A DNA stretch of 28,819 nucleotides from Methanoregula sp. UBA471. GTDB lineage: Archaea > Halobacteriota > Methanomicrobia > Methanomicrobiales > Methanospirillaceae. The notes beneath the pieces were generated by a model. It was not told the origin of the DNA and made no database searches. It worked only from the letters and a program-made list of their open reading frames with translations. Below are positions 7,579 through 15,853 of the stretch, piece by piece. Position 1 is the first letter of the stretch, and each line of letters opens with the position of its first letter. Made by a program: the position numbers and the translations under genes. The stretch lies in contig DADT01000063.1 of assembly GCA_002495065.1 (NCBI GenBank), forward strand, positions 118,797 through 147,615, given 5' to 3'.

Positions 7579-8787
7579 GTGAAGATCATAAAAGACCCGG
7601 TCCATGGCTATATTGAGGTTGAGGATTTTGCACTTGCTCTGCTTGATTTGCCGGTGCTCCAGCGCCTCCGCTATATAAAACAGCTCGGTTTTTCATATCT
7701 CGTCTATCCTGGTGCCAATCATACACGTTTTGAACATTCGCTTGGCACCATGTTCCTTGCAGATGTGGCCTCGCGAAGGTTCGGGCTGACTGACACTGAG
7801 CACACACTGGTGGTAGCCGCGGCTCTTTTTCATGACATCGGGCATGGGCCATTCTCTCATGCAAGCGAACCGCTCATGCAGAAATACCTGGGCTGTTCTC
7901 ACGATGATATTGAAATGATGGTGGAGGAACAGGCAGGCGAAGCGCTCCTCGCGCAGGGAATTGATCCCGGCGAGCTCTGCGCTGTGGTAAAAGGAAACCA
8001 CTCCCTTTCCGGGATCATTCATGGCGATCTGGATGTGGACAGGATGGATTACCTTCTCCGGGATGCCTATTATACAGGTGCGCCCTATGGATCGGTTGAT
8101 GCACAACGCCTTATCCGGCACCTGATCCGGACCAGTGAGGGGACGGTTATTGATGAAAACGGGGTGAATGCCGCAGAATCGCTCCTTATCGCACGCACGA
8201 TGATGCGACCGACCGTCTATTTCCACCATGTGAGCCGGATTGCGGAGAGTATGTTCCAGCTCGCCATACTGGAACATCTTGACGGGACAAGGAAAGAAAT
8301 TGCATGGGCTCTCTTTAAGATGGACGATGCGAGCTGCCTGCATGCATTACAGACATCAGAAAATCCTGTGGCATGCGATCTTGCTGTCCGGCTCTATGAA
8401 CGACGGCTCTATAAAAGGGCGCTTTTTGCGGGAAGCGATCAGGTTAATACAACGCTCTTTGAGCAGGGAGTACCTTTTGAAAAATGCCGGGAACTTGCAA
8501 GAAAAATCGCTTCAGGGGCCGGTCTTATGCCGCATCAGGTTCTTGTGGATATTCCCCCGGTCCCCGGCGAGATGTCTCTCGGAGTCCGGGTGAACAGCAG
8601 ACACGCTGTAGTTGGTTTTAATGAGGTCTCTCCCCGAATCCGCACCCTCAATGCAACGCGACGTGAACAATGGCGCCTTGGGGTGTATACCCTCCCAGAG
8701 TACAGGGATTTAGTTGCCGAAGTCAGTTGTGATGTTCTGCATATCAAAAAACCGACACGACAGGATACCCTTTTCTCATTCAGATGA
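7579..8787 (+). CDS. HD-domain phosphohydrolase (SAMHD1/dNTPase-like)
   Basis: The 402-residue protein begins IKDPVHGYIEVEDFALALLD, the usual opening of the archaeal and bacterial HD phosphohydrolases related to SAMHD1. Metal-binding residues are visible: H53 in TRFEHSLG, H85-D86 in FHDIGHGPFSHASE, and the DVDRMDYLLRD motif near residues 152-162 with its conserved Asp. Family members hydrolyse deoxynucleoside triphosphates to nucleosides and triphosphate, but substrates vary and none can be read from the sequence. The start is GTG at 7579 (MKIIKDPVHG); no earlier in-frame start looks better, and it may be leaderless. It diverges from cofD, which need not imply a shared pathway. Confidence 0.85.
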   Translation: MKIIKDPVHGYIEVEDFALALLDLPVLQRLRYIKQLGFSYLVYPGANHTRFEHSLGTMFLADVASRRFGLTDTEHTLVVAAALFHDIGHGPFSHASEPLMQKYLGCSHDDIEMMVEEQAGEALLAQGIDPGELCAVVKGNHSLSGIIHGDLDVDRMDYLLRDAYYTGAPYGSVDAQRLIRHLIRTSEGTVIDENGVNAAESLLIARTMMRPTVYFHHVSRIAESMFQLAILEHLDGTRKEIAWALFKMDDASCLHALQTSENPVACDLAVRLYERRLYKRALFAGSDQVNTTLFEQGVPFEKCRELARKIASGAGLMPHQVLVDIPPVPGEMSLGVRVNSRHAVVGFNEVSPRIRTLNATRREQWRLGVYTLPEYRDLVAEVSCDVLHIKKPTRQDTLFSFR

Positions 8788-8890
8788 AACGGAAATCGGC
8801 ACCTGCTTTCTTCTGGTACGGAACAATGAAATGGTGTAATTTTCATCTGTCATTGGATTCGTAAAAAAACATACCTAAGGACATTGGTGA

Positions 8891-8901
8891 AAAATAATAT
8901 A
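8891..8901 (+). promoter_or_regulatory. Probable TATA box for a leaderless lipoprotein gene
   Basis: AAAATAATATATT around 8890-8902 is centred about 27 bases before the ATG at 8926. That start codon has no ribosome site, so translation from the very end of the transcript is likely. Confidence 0.4.
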
Positions 8902-8925
8902 TTCGCTCTCCCAACATTCCCCCAT

Positions 8926-9408
8926 ATGAAAACCTGCATATTGTATATTTTCACACTAATCGTAACCCTCGCAATCTGTGCCGGATGCACTCAGGGACCG
9001 CCAATCGCTACACCCGGGCCGACCACTGAACAAACAACGGTGACAACAACGCTGACCACGATTGTTCCCACCCCCCAACCTTCTTTCACTCTGGGTGATC
9101 ACTACCTGAAAAAGTCGTTCTCTTTCCAGAGCGAAAAGGATGTGTATGTGGAACAGGTCCGGATAGACAACGCTTCATGGGGAATCGGGTTCGATATACT
9201 TCCGCTCACAGACACTATTGCTGACACCTGGTTTACGATGAAAGTGACCAACAGGGATACGGGTCAGTCTGATACATATGGGTATGGTCATACCAATGGT
9301 TTTGAACTCCACCATCTGATACCAATGTATACCACCGGGCCTTATGAAATAGAATTAAAGGGGGATCGCGTCAAGGTTGACGTCATTCTCGCAAAGAGGA
9401 ACCCCTAG
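8926..9408 (+). CDS. Small Thr-rich lipoprotein of unknown function
   Basis: Starting at the ATG at 8926, the 160-residue product has a typical signal peptide (MKTC, hydrophobic core) ending in the lipobox AGC with Cys21. It should be lipid-anchored outside the cell. Residues ~25-55 are a Thr/Pro-rich linker (TTEQTTVTTTLTTIVPTPQP), often glycosylated in archaeal surface proteins. The rest is a soluble domain of about 105 residues with alternating beta-strand character that I do not recognise. A GTG at 8887 with AAGGA upstream would give a longer N-terminus, but the signal peptide and the TATA position favour 8926. The gene ends 17 bases before the next start, so the two are probably co-transcribed. 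Confidence 0.65.
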   Translation: MKTCILYIFTLIVTLAICAGCTQGPPIATPGPTTEQTTVTTTLTTIVPTPQPSFTLGDHYLKKSFSFQSEKDVYVEQVRIDNASWGIGFDILPLTDTIADTWFTMKVTNRDTGQSDTYGYGHTNGFELHHLIPMYTTGPYEIELKGDRVKVDVILAKRNP

Positions 9409-9425
9409 ATTATCAGGTGAATGTG

Positions 9426-9872
9426 ATGATAGAAGACTGGATTGTAGTGACAGGCGGTGTGGTGGCAATTATTGTCGTCATGACCATTACTATGTTGAAA
9501 CTCAGCAGTACCGAACGCAGGGTTCATGAAAGTTCCCACAAGCTCAAAGTGTATACTGATCTTTTAAATGCGATAACTGAGCTGAACCTTGCCGGTGGCG
9601 ATGCATATAAAATGGATGTTGCAAAAAAGAATCTCGCCATAACGCTCAATCGCCTGAATCTTGTGGGAAGTCCCGGTGTTCTTAAAAGTACGAGCGACCT
9701 CCTGGACTTTTTAAATGAACATAAGGACAAGGAGTACGATACAACCCGGCTTCACAATATTCTCAATACGTTAGTAATCGAAGCGCGCCGGGACCTGAAC
9801 CCGAAACATGCCCGGCGTATCGAGGAAGCGCACGTGCGATACCGATTTTTTGCACCCCCAAAGACACGGTGA
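9426..9872 (+). CDS. Small single-pass membrane protein of unknown function
   Basis: The 148-residue protein has one N-terminal membrane segment (residues ~5-25, WIVVTGGVVAIIVVMTITML) and a mainly helical, charged remainder of about 120 residues that should face the cytoplasm. The pattern SSTERRVHESSHKLKVYTDLLNAI reads like a coiled coil or helical bundle. The start is the ATG at 9426, preceded by AGGTGA with five-base spacing; GTG codons at 9417 and 9423 fit less well. It follows the small lipoprotein gene closely. I know no family for it, and the pairing of a lipoprotein with a membrane protein is the only hint of its role. Confidence 0.6.
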   Translation: MIEDWIVVTGGVVAIIVVMTITMLKLSSTERRVHESSHKLKVYTDLLNAITELNLAGGDAYKMDVAKKNLAITLNRLNLVGSPGVLKSTSDLLDFLNEHKDKEYDTTRLHNILNTLVIEARRDLNPKHARRIEEAHVRYRFFAPPKTR

Positions 9873-9952
9873 ATCTTCGATTTTCCACTGATTCCGGCAT
9901 AAACTCTTTTTATCACAAGTCCGACATTGGTATCACAGGAGAGCGCGAGGTA

Positions 9953-10507
9953 ATGCAAAAAGAGTTTGTTATCGGAGTGACTGGTGCAAGCGGGGCATGT
10001 TATGCCCGGCGCCTGCTTGAAGTGCTCTGCAGGGACGCGAAAGTTCACATCATTGTTTCGAAGGTTGCGGAGGAGATTGCCGCTCATGAAGGGGTATCTT
10101 TCGAAGGGTTCGACGCAACGTACCATGCTGTTGACAAGATGGGAGCATCCATCGCAAGTGGCTCTCACCATGTTGATGGGATGGTTGTGGTTCCCTGCAG
10201 TGCAAAAACACTTGCAGCAGTTGCATCAGGATATGCAGACAACCTGATAACCCGGACCGCAGATGTCTGCCTCAAGGAGCACCGTACCTGTATTCTTGTG
10301 ACACGAGAAACCCCGCTCTCAAAGATCCATCTGAAGAATATGCTTGCTGCCGGGGATGCAGGAGCAGTAATTATGCCGGCCTGCCCGGGGTTTTACCATA
10401 ACCCAAACACAATAGACGAGCTGGTGGATATGGTAGTTGCCCGTATCCTTGACCATCTTGGAGTTGAACATAACCTTGTAAAACGCTGGAGCGGTTACGA
10501 TGCGTGA
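9953..10507 (+). CDS. ubiX: UbiX-type flavin prenyltransferase
   Basis: This enzyme joins a dimethylallyl group to reduced FMN to make prenyl-FMN, the cofactor of UbiD decarboxylases. The 184-residue product shows the family signatures: GVTGASGACYARRLLEVL at the N-terminus, VDGMVVVPCSAKTLAAVASG, YADNLITRTADVCLKE, LVTRETPLSKIHLKNML, and the closing MPACPGFYHNPNTIDELVD. The start at 9953 gives the normal length; the longer open frame upstream adds 28 residues with no family likeness. It overlaps ubiD by 8 bases, so the two are translationally coupled. In archaea this pair serves the mevalonate route in which a UbiD-like enzyme decarboxylates trans-anhydromevalonate 5-phosphate. A TATA-like CTTTTTATC lies near 9906. 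Confidence 0.93.
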   Translation: MQKEFVIGVTGASGACYARRLLEVLCRDAKVHIIVSKVAEEIAAHEGVSFEGFDATYHAVDKMGASIASGSHHVDGMVVVPCSAKTLAAVASGYADNLITRTADVCLKEHRTCILVTRETPLSKIHLKNMLAAGDAGAVIMPACPGFYHNPNTIDELVDMVVARILDHLGVEHNLVKRWSGYDA

Positions 10508-11735
10508 ATTTATTGAAAAAATGCGGGAGAACGAGCTGGTCGTCGATGTAGAAGAGCCGGTTTCGGCTGATATGCAGGCACCGAAAATGGCGGCCTCAAC
10601 TGATAAACTCCTGTTTTTTCATAAGATCGAAGGAGCCCGGGCTGTAATGAACCTGACTGCGAGCCGGCGTGCGCTGTCGATTGCTCTCGGAATTGATGAA
10701 AAGAAGATGGTAAAAACACTTGCCGATGCAAAATTCGGGGGGGATGTCAAAACAGAAGGGACGCTCACGATGATGAAACCCAGTCTTTCTACGATTCCGG
10801 TTATGCATCACTTCCCGAAGGATGCCGGGAAGTATCTCACATCGGGTATTGTATTCTCCCGGTTTGACGGGGTGGAGAATGCATCAATTCACCGCATGCA
10901 GGTGCTGGATGATCGTCGGGTTGCAGCCCGCCTTGTAGAGGGCAGGCATACCCACGTAATGCTCGGAAAAGCACTGGCAAAGGGGGAAAGACTCCCCATT
11001 GCAGTCACCATTGGGACGGATCCCGCTGTCACATTTGCAAGTTGCACCCGTGTCCCTGCTGGTATGGAACTTGGTTTTGCGGCTGAACTTCTGGGCGGCG
11101 AAATCACTGTCCGTCGCTGCGGCAACGGGGTGCTTGTTCCGGATGCCGAGATCGTGCTTGAAGGATATATCGGAGAGGAAGTTGCCGACGAAGGACCTTT
11201 CGTGGACATCACAGGGACGTATGATCCCGTCCGAAAACAACCGGTGATTGAATTTACAGGTATGCACCTTAAACAAAATTTCATCTATCACGGTATCCTG
11301 CCTGGAGGTGATGAACACAAAATGCTGATGGGTGCCCCCTATGAACCAAAGATCTACCGCGCCGTTGCCGGTGTAACTGAAGTGAGAAACGTTGTATTGA
11401 CCAAAGGAGGTTGTGGCTACCTCCATGCGGTAGTCCAGATTAAAAAGAGCACGCAGGGTGACGCCAAGAACGCAATTATGGCTGCATTTGCCGCTCACAC
11501 CTCTCTCAAGCATGTTGTTGTCGTCGATGAAGATATCAATCCCGGTGATCCTCATGATGTAGAATATGCCATCGCGACCCGGGTGAGAGGCGACCAGGAT
11601 ATTATGGTGATAACGGGCGTACGGGGGTCATCTCTCGATCCCTGCCAGCTCGATGATGGTACCAACGTGAAGGTAGGTGTCGATGCAACCATGGTGATGG
11701 GGCGCGAGGACGACTTTTCACGCGCAACCTGGTGA
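10500..11735 (+). CDS. UbiD-family decarboxylase, probable trans-anhydromevalonate 5-phosphate decarboxylase
   Basis: The 411 residues span a full UbiD-family protein. Visible features are TSGIVFSR..GVENASIHRMQV (prenyl-FMN and Mn2+/K+ site, residues ~114-135), DPAVTFAS near 174, AAELLGG, and the acidic EGYIGEEVADEGPFVDITG block at ~221-239 that supplies catalytic acid residues. Classical members decarboxylate hydroxybenzoates. In archaea using the modified mevalonate pathway the homologue turns trans-anhydromevalonate 5-phosphate into isopentenyl phosphate. The neighbours, UbiX upstream and aconitase X three bases downstream, support that role rather than menaquinone synthesis. I infer the substrate from context; the sequence alone shows only the family. 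Confidence 0.88.
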   Translation: MREFIEKMRENELVVDVEEPVSADMQAPKMAASTDKLLFFHKIEGARAVMNLTASRRALSIALGIDEKKMVKTLADAKFGGDVKTEGTLTMMKPSLSTIPVMHHFPKDAGKYLTSGIVFSRFDGVENASIHRMQVLDDRRVAARLVEGRHTHVMLGKALAKGERLPIAVTIGTDPAVTFASCTRVPAGMELGFAAELLGGEITVRRCGNGVLVPDAEIVLEGYIGEEVADEGPFVDITGTYDPVRKQPVIEFTGMHLKQNFIYHGILPGGDEHKMLMGAPYEPKIYRAVAGVTEVRNVVLTKGGCGYLHAVVQIKKSTQGDAKNAIMAAFAAHTSLKHVVVVDEDINPGDPHDVEYAIATRVRGDQDIMVITGVRGSSLDPCQLDDGTNVKVGVDATMVMGREDDFSRATW

Positions 11736-11738
11736 ACG

Positions 11739-12902
11739 ATGTATCTTGATCCTGAGGACGAACGGATCCTTGCAGGCGAGAAGGGCGAGACCCGTCAAAG
11801 GATGATGGAACTTCTCGTGGCTCTGGGTAAAGTCTTTGGAGCGGAACGACTGGTCGGAATACAAAGTGCACAGGTCAGCGGAGCCTCGTACAAAACTATC
11901 GGAGAGTACGGTCTTGCGTGGTTGTCAAGCCTGGATGCCAGGGCAGTGGTTCCGGCGGTATTAAACCCCATCGGTATGCCGCGCGGACGATGGCAGGAGA
12001 TGGGTGTAGATCAGGAATTTGCCACAAAGCAGCAGGCCGTGATTGCGGCATATGAACGGCTTGGCGTGAACCTTGAATGCACGTGCACACCGTATTACCT
12101 GCATAAAACATCCTTTGGAGATCATCTGGCATGGTCTGAATCATCTGCAGTCAGTTATGCAAACTCGGTCATTGGGGCACGGACAAACCGGGAGGGTGGA
12201 CCAGGAGCCCTTGCCGCTGCTCTGATAGGCAAAACTCCCTGTTACGGGTTGCATCTTGAAAAAAATCGCAAACCCCACCTGGTGGTTGAAGTAACTGCCG
12301 ATGAAAAGGACTGGAGCATTGCTCATTACGGTGCGCTTGGCTTTCATACAGGGAAACTGGTGGGCAATAAAATACCGTATTTCCGGGGTATCACGCCGGA
12401 TCCCGACCAGCTGAAAGCGCTTGGTGCAGCGATGGCTGCTACCGGGGCAGTAGCCCTCTACCACGTCGAGAATATCACACCGGAGGCTAAGAAGACTGGT
12501 TATGACCTGGCTGGTCTTGAGGTTATTTCAGTAGAATCCTCTGAGATCGACGGACTCTTTACCAAGGTCCCGGTTGATGCTGTTGCGGTAGGTTGCCCGC
12601 ACTGCTCACCCGCTGAACTTGCAGTAATTGCCAGGCTCCTTGACGGAAAGACAGTGACAAGACCTCTCTACGTTTTTGCTGCGCAGGGTGTTATTGATAA
12701 AAATTTAGAGATGGTCAAAAGGATCGAGAGGAGTGGCGCACGGGTATTTGCCGATACCTGTATGGTGGTCTCCCCGGTTATGGAGCGATACCCGGCAATA
12801 ATGGTCAATAGTGGCAAGGCTCTTGCCTATGTACCTGATATGTGCGGGGCAGTCGCACGGATCGGATCAATTCAGGAATGCGTGGAAGTAGCAACATCGT
12901 GA
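11739..12902 (+). CDS. Aconitase X catalytic subunit, probable mevalonate 5-phosphate dehydratase large subunit
   Basis: The 387-residue protein is the large subunit of the aconitase X (DUF521) family. In archaea this dehydrates (R)-mevalonate 5-phosphate to trans-anhydromevalonate 5-phosphate, the substrate of the UbiD-type enzyme encoded just upstream. Cysteines in family positions that could hold the iron-sulfur cluster are C114/C116 (LECTCTPYY), C286/C289 (VGCPHCSPAEL) and C341 (FADTCMVVSP). GGPGALAAALIGKTP and the closing CGAVARIGS are also typical. It starts three bases after ubiD. The small swivelling-domain subunit (DUF126), often next to or fused with it, is absent from the window and must be encoded elsewhere if the enzyme works. 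Confidence 0.88.
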   Translation: MYLDPEDERILAGEKGETRQRMMELLVALGKVFGAERLVGIQSAQVSGASYKTIGEYGLAWLSSLDARAVVPAVLNPIGMPRGRWQEMGVDQEFATKQQAVIAAYERLGVNLECTCTPYYLHKTSFGDHLAWSESSAVSYANSVIGARTNREGGPGALAAALIGKTPCYGLHLEKNRKPHLVVEVTADEKDWSIAHYGALGFHTGKLVGNKIPYFRGITPDPDQLKALGAAMAATGAVALYHVENITPEAKKTGYDLAGLEVISVESSEIDGLFTKVPVDAVAVGCPHCSPAELAVIARLLDGKTVTRPLYVFAAQGVIDKNLEMVKRIERSGARVFADTCMVVSPVMERYPAIMVNSGKALAYVPDMCGAVARIGSIQECVEVATS

Positions 12903-12960
12903 ATGGTTATTACCTTGCTTTCCGGATGCAGGGAAAAAGCTGAGTTAAAAAAAGTAAATG

Positions 12961-13293
12961 TCATGACCTGCGGGAAAGTAATATTTTTTTAATTTCCGCC
13001 ACTGCCGTCTGGTCCGGGTTCCTTCCCGGGCCGACTCCTCCTCCAAAGGAAAGTATTTTCCTGACATCATCTTTTTTCATACTGCTGAAAGGTACATTTT
13101 CCCAGGTCTTCTGATCAATTACGTTCCATGTGCACTGCAGCAGATGACCAAGGAGTTCGATATCCTCGCGGGTAAATTCACTCCACTCATTGCCTACGCC
13201 AAGTTTTAATTTTTTTATGGACTCTTCTACCATCTTCTCACGGTGCACGTGGTAGAGCCGTTTTCCTATCTCTTTCTGTGATACATCCGGCAT
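12961..13293 (-). CDS. Small protein of unknown function, copy A of a paralogous pair
   Basis: Taking the ATG at 13293, the product is 110 residues, basic and helical, with no membrane segment. It starts MPDVSQKEIGKRLYHVHRE and is clearly related to the gene at 13997-14326 (MPDVTSDERGRRIFQIHKE). Shared features are W-S-F-x3-(E/D)-(D/E)-I, a helix ending TWNVI or TWVSV, I/K-x-WE, the charged KKDD or RKDLEEI segment, and a C-terminal helix with A.....KI. An ATG at 13344 would add 17 residues that the paralogue lacks; 13293 has a GGGGGG ribosome site. I do not recognise the family. The two copies flank a repeat-bearing non-coding stretch. Confidence 0.6.
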   Translation of the reverse strand: MPDVSQKEIGKRLYHVHREKMVEESIKKLKLGVGNEWSEFTREDIELLGHLLQCTWNVIDQKTWENVPFSSMKKDDVRKILSFGGGVGPGRNPDQTAVAEIKKILLSRRS

Positions 13294-13517
13294 TTTCAAA
13301 CCCCCCGATCTCCTATAAACGGAAAGCGTGTTCACTTCTCTCATTCCTCTCCCACGTGATAATCTTTATGGCTCGCCCAGCCAGGACGACAATCAAAAAT
13401 GATGCAATGCGGAGATCGGTACTGGTTCGCCAGACAATTTTTTTGGAATGAATTCGATTTTTCAAAAAGTCATTTCCTTATAAACAAGGCACTAACCGGC
13501 TTTGTGGAAACCCTAAG

Positions 13518-13704
13518 TTTTCAACAAATTGTAAAACACCTGTTTACGGGGGACAGTGCCCGTCCCCCCGAACCGCCTGCGCTTTGCGATTGTGCCGTAT
13601 TACCTTCTCTTGGGTTATCGCTCCATGGGGGTGTCAGAGGGGCGGGGACGGAGGCATTATATGCCGTTGCTCCGAAGAGCGTTAAAAAAATGTTTTAAGG
13701 ATTT
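13518..13704 (+). repeat. Dispersed repeat, copy 1
   Basis: Begins TTTTCAACAAATTG and ends near TTTTAAGGATTT. By eye it matches 22920-23113 over its whole length at roughly 70-75%, with near-identical cores such as CTTTGCGATTGT and CGTATTACCTTCTCT, and a shared GGAGGC plus GAGCGTT ending. The 3' two-thirds is open in the same frame in both copies, but the 5' part is in different frames. That points to a decayed or non-coding element rather than a live gene. Confidence 0.7.
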
Positions 13705-13762
13705 CCCATGAAGTTGCACAATTCCAGTAATTTCGGGAAGTGCCTATCCCCTTGTGATGACC

Positions 13763-13795
13763 GCGCCGCACCAAAAAGGGACGCCCCCGCGGCGC
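13763..13795. repeat. GC-rich hairpin, shared with 22753-22784
   Basis: GCGCCGC pairs with GCGGCGC across a 19-base loop. The right arm GACGCCCCCGCGGCG is nearly the same as GGCGCCCCCGCGGCG at 22770-22783, and the stem position is equivalent. This suggests a second small repeat family in the same intergenic regions. Confidence 0.45.
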
Positions 13796-13996
13796 TTCAA
13801 TTACCAGAAAACTCCGCCCGGGCTTCTCAAGAGCCGTTATGGATGCAATTCGTACCTTACAATTTTCATGGCTGGGTGAGAACCATTCAAAGTTCATGCC
13901 CGTTTCTACTAATCCGCTCACCGTTAAAATTGAATGCAAAACAAAAAAGGGCCATGATATTATTGCTATTTGAGTCCGGGATCCTGATTTTCCAAT

Positions 13997-14326
13997 TCAG
14001 ATGGACCCTTTGAGGATTCCGCTGACTTTATTGATTGCAGTTTCTTCCCGCAGTTTCTTACTTTTCACCTCGTTCCCGATATTGATAATCTCCTCCAGAT
14101 CTTTTCGTGTCAGGCGGGAAAAGGAGCTCTGTTCCCAGATCTGTCTCCCTACGGAAACCCACGTCTCGCCGAGGATAAAATTCAGTGTTTTTATTTCATC
14201 CGGTGAAAATGCAGACCATTTGGATCCCGGGTTGTGGCGGATTTTTTCTACTGCCGCCTCAACAGCCCGCTCCTTGTGGATCTGAAAAATTCTTCTTCCC
14301 CTCTCGTCACTTGTTACATCGGGCAT
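13997..14326 (-). CDS. Small protein of unknown function, copy B of a paralogous pair
   Basis: The 109-residue, helical, charged protein is a paralogue of the gene at 12961-13293; both open MPDV(S/T) and share the WSxF, TWxxx and WE positions. The ATG at 14326 is preceded by GGATG with good spacing, and a TATA-like CTATTTAATCAG lies about 25 bases before the likely start of transcription near 14337. There is no signal peptide, metal motif or membrane segment. It sits just left of the bacterial-type ATPase operon on the opposite strand. The function is unknown. Confidence 0.65.
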   Translation of the reverse strand: MPDVTSDERGRRIFQIHKERAVEAAVEKIRHNPGSKWSAFSPDEIKTLNFILGETWVSVGRQIWEQSSFSRLTRKDLEEIINIGNEVKSKKLREETAINKVSGILKGSI

Positions 14327-14695
14327 ATATCATCCTCAAAGTAATCTTCAATTCTGATTAAATAGTTTTCTTGGTTAAAATGCCTGAAATTATTCCGGTT
14401 CTGTCATATGTCTGGTATTAGTCTGGGAAACCGGGACAATTCCTCATAGAGCCTGATATCACAATCATGAAATGTAATTGAAATATGCTGTCATTGCTAT
14501 GGTAATCCAAAAAGAGATACTATTGAATGGCGTTGTCCACTACGAAATATAAGTTCACGCGCGTTGACTCAGTGATTTTTAATAGTCCTGCATCCACCAA
14601 ATAATTAAATCATGCGATGGAAATGTGCAAAAACGATATTGTATTGGTAAAATAGTGTCATCCTGCTATTTCCTGAAATCCAGGGAGGGCTTTAC
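14327..14695. promoter_or_regulatory. Intergenic region with probable promoter of the bacterial-type V-ATPase operon
   Basis: These 369 bases separate the small minus-strand gene from the operon. Two TATA-like stretches are candidates: ACGAAATATAAG near 14542-14552 and CAAATAATTAAAT near 14598-14610. They would give leaders of roughly 120 or 65 bases. The first gene has a strong ribosome site, GGGAGGG at 14683-14689. I cannot choose between the two candidates. Confidence 0.35.
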
Positions 14696-15307
14696 ATGCC
14701 AGAAGAGATTAGAGACTTGATCGAAAAAATAAATCAGGAAGGAATCAGGGCTGCGGAGGAAAAGGCTCACACTATTGAGTCTGCGGCTCAGCAGAGAGCC
14801 GATGATATCCTTGCTCATGCGACACGCGAGTCAGAGGAAATGATTGCTGCCGCAAAGGACAGGATTCGCCGCGATGATGAAAAAGGTAAAATTCTGCTTA
14901 ATCAGGCGGGACGGGATCTGCTGCTTTCCTTAAGAAAAGAAATTAATGCCATGCTTGGACGAATTGTGGTTTCAGAAATCCAGAAGGCCTTAACCCCGGA
15001 GGCATTGTTCAAACTCTTATCGGAAGTGGTCAGGAACTATAGCGCAGGCGATACCAGTGACATAACCGTTGCAGTCAATAAAGAGGACCTGGAAATCCTG
15101 GAAAAAAATTTCTTATACAAACTAAAGGAAGAGACGAAGAAAAAAATTATTTTGAGCCCTTCGGAAGAAATTTCAGGAGGTTTTACCATAAGTTTTGACA
15201 GCGGGAAATCCTGCTATGATTTTACCGACAAGGCCCTGGCAGAATATATCGGCACCTATCTTAAGCCGAAATTAAACCAAATCCTTCTGGAAGCACTTAA
15301 GGAATGA
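14696..15307 (+). CDS. ntpE: Bacterial-type V-ATPase subunit E (peripheral stalk)
   Basis: Subunit E forms part of the peripheral stalk that ties the catalytic head to the membrane sector. The 203 residues have a long N-terminal helix rich in Ala, Glu, Lys and Arg (residues ~1-85, typical coiled coil) and a globular C-terminal domain with ISGGFTISFDSGKSCYDFTDKAL, the conserved head-binding region. The ATG at 14696 follows GGGAGGG. It is the first gene of a seven-gene operon and lies six bases before the DUF2764 gene. It is clearly different from the host's own subunit E at 26218. No partner subunit G/H gene is seen in this operon. Confidence 0.85.
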   Translation: MPEEIRDLIEKINQEGIRAAEEKAHTIESAAQQRADDILAHATRESEEMIAAAKDRIRRDDEKGKILLNQAGRDLLLSLRKEINAMLGRIVVSEIQKALTPEALFKLLSEVVRNYSAGDTSDITVAVNKEDLEILEKNFLYKLKEETKKKIILSPSEEISGGFTISFDSGKSCYDFTDKALAEYIGTYLKPKLNQILLEALKE

Positions 15308-15313
15308 AATAAG

Positions 15314-15844
15314 ATGGCAGATTTTTATCCCTATCTGGTTTCGAGCCTGCCTATGCTTCATTTCGGAATGAAGCCGCCGTTTTCTTTTGAACGGTTTCTT
15401 GAAGTATGTCGCCCGCTCATTCCAAAAAAAGATTTTCAACTATTACGTACATTGCCGCAACCTGAACAATATTCTGAAAAAGGCAAAAGACACCGGATTA
15501 TTCTGAAATGGATCGAATTTGATGCTGCTTTAAGAAATGAGCTGGTCAGGATACGTGCCGCAAAAAAACATCTTGATCCCGCGACGTATCTGCGGACCGA
15601 AGGATACAAGGGGTCTTTCCCCATTCCTGCAGGCCTGGCGGCAACCATACATACTTCTGTTCCTGATGCAGAAAAGACACTGGATGAAATGCGCTGGAAG
15701 GCGTTGGAGGAGCTGGCACTGGGTCATTATTTTGATGTGGGTGTCCTGATAACCTATGCCTATAAATTAATGATACTCCAGCGTTGGGAGAATATTCGCA
15801 GTGCTGAGGGGATGATCCTGCTTGAACAAGCTTTGCAGCATTAA
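15314..15844 (+). CDS. DUF2764 protein, V-ATPase operon marker
   Basis: This 176-residue protein opens YPYLVSSLPMLHFGMKPPFSF, the hallmark of DUF2764 proteins found as the second gene of bacterial V-type ATPase operons (Chlamydiae, spirochaetes, Bacteroidetes). The C-terminal part, ITYAYKLMILQRWENIRS.EG, is also typical. The protein is soluble and largely helical. Its role is not settled as far as I know. Because the operon has no subunit C, it may take the place of C as the link between the central rotor and the membrane ring; that is inference. It sits between E and A with tight spacing, so it is surely co-translated with them. Confidence 0.85.
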   Translation: MADFYPYLVSSLPMLHFGMKPPFSFERFLEVCRPLIPKKDFQLLRTLPQPEQYSEKGKRHRIILKWIEFDAALRNELVRIRAAKKHLDPATYLRTEGYKGSFPIPAGLAATIHTSVPDAEKTLDEMRWKALEELALGHYFDVGVLITYAYKLMILQRWENIRSAEGMILLEQALQH

Positions 15845-15853
15845 GGAGTATAC

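Larger units (their letters stand above)
13294..13996. other. Gene-free region carrying dispersed repeats
   Basis: About 700 bases between the two paralogous small genes. The stretch holds a copy of the ~190-base dispersed repeat (13518-13704) and a GC-rich hairpin (13763-13795) that also has a relative at 22753. Open frames here have no ribosome sites and resemble no known proteins. A TATA-like element near 13361-13370 (minus strand) could serve the small gene on the left. Confidence 0.55.

Noticed and set aside
10884..11555. 223-codon minus-strand open frame inside ubiD
   Set aside because: Shadow of a well-conserved coding gene, with no ribosome site and no plausible product.
13399..13698. 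Plus-strand open frame of 99 codons over repeat copy 1
   Set aside because: No ribosome site. The 5' half is in a different frame from the matching part of copy 2, so the shared LCDC.VLPSLG segment is not good evidence for a gene.
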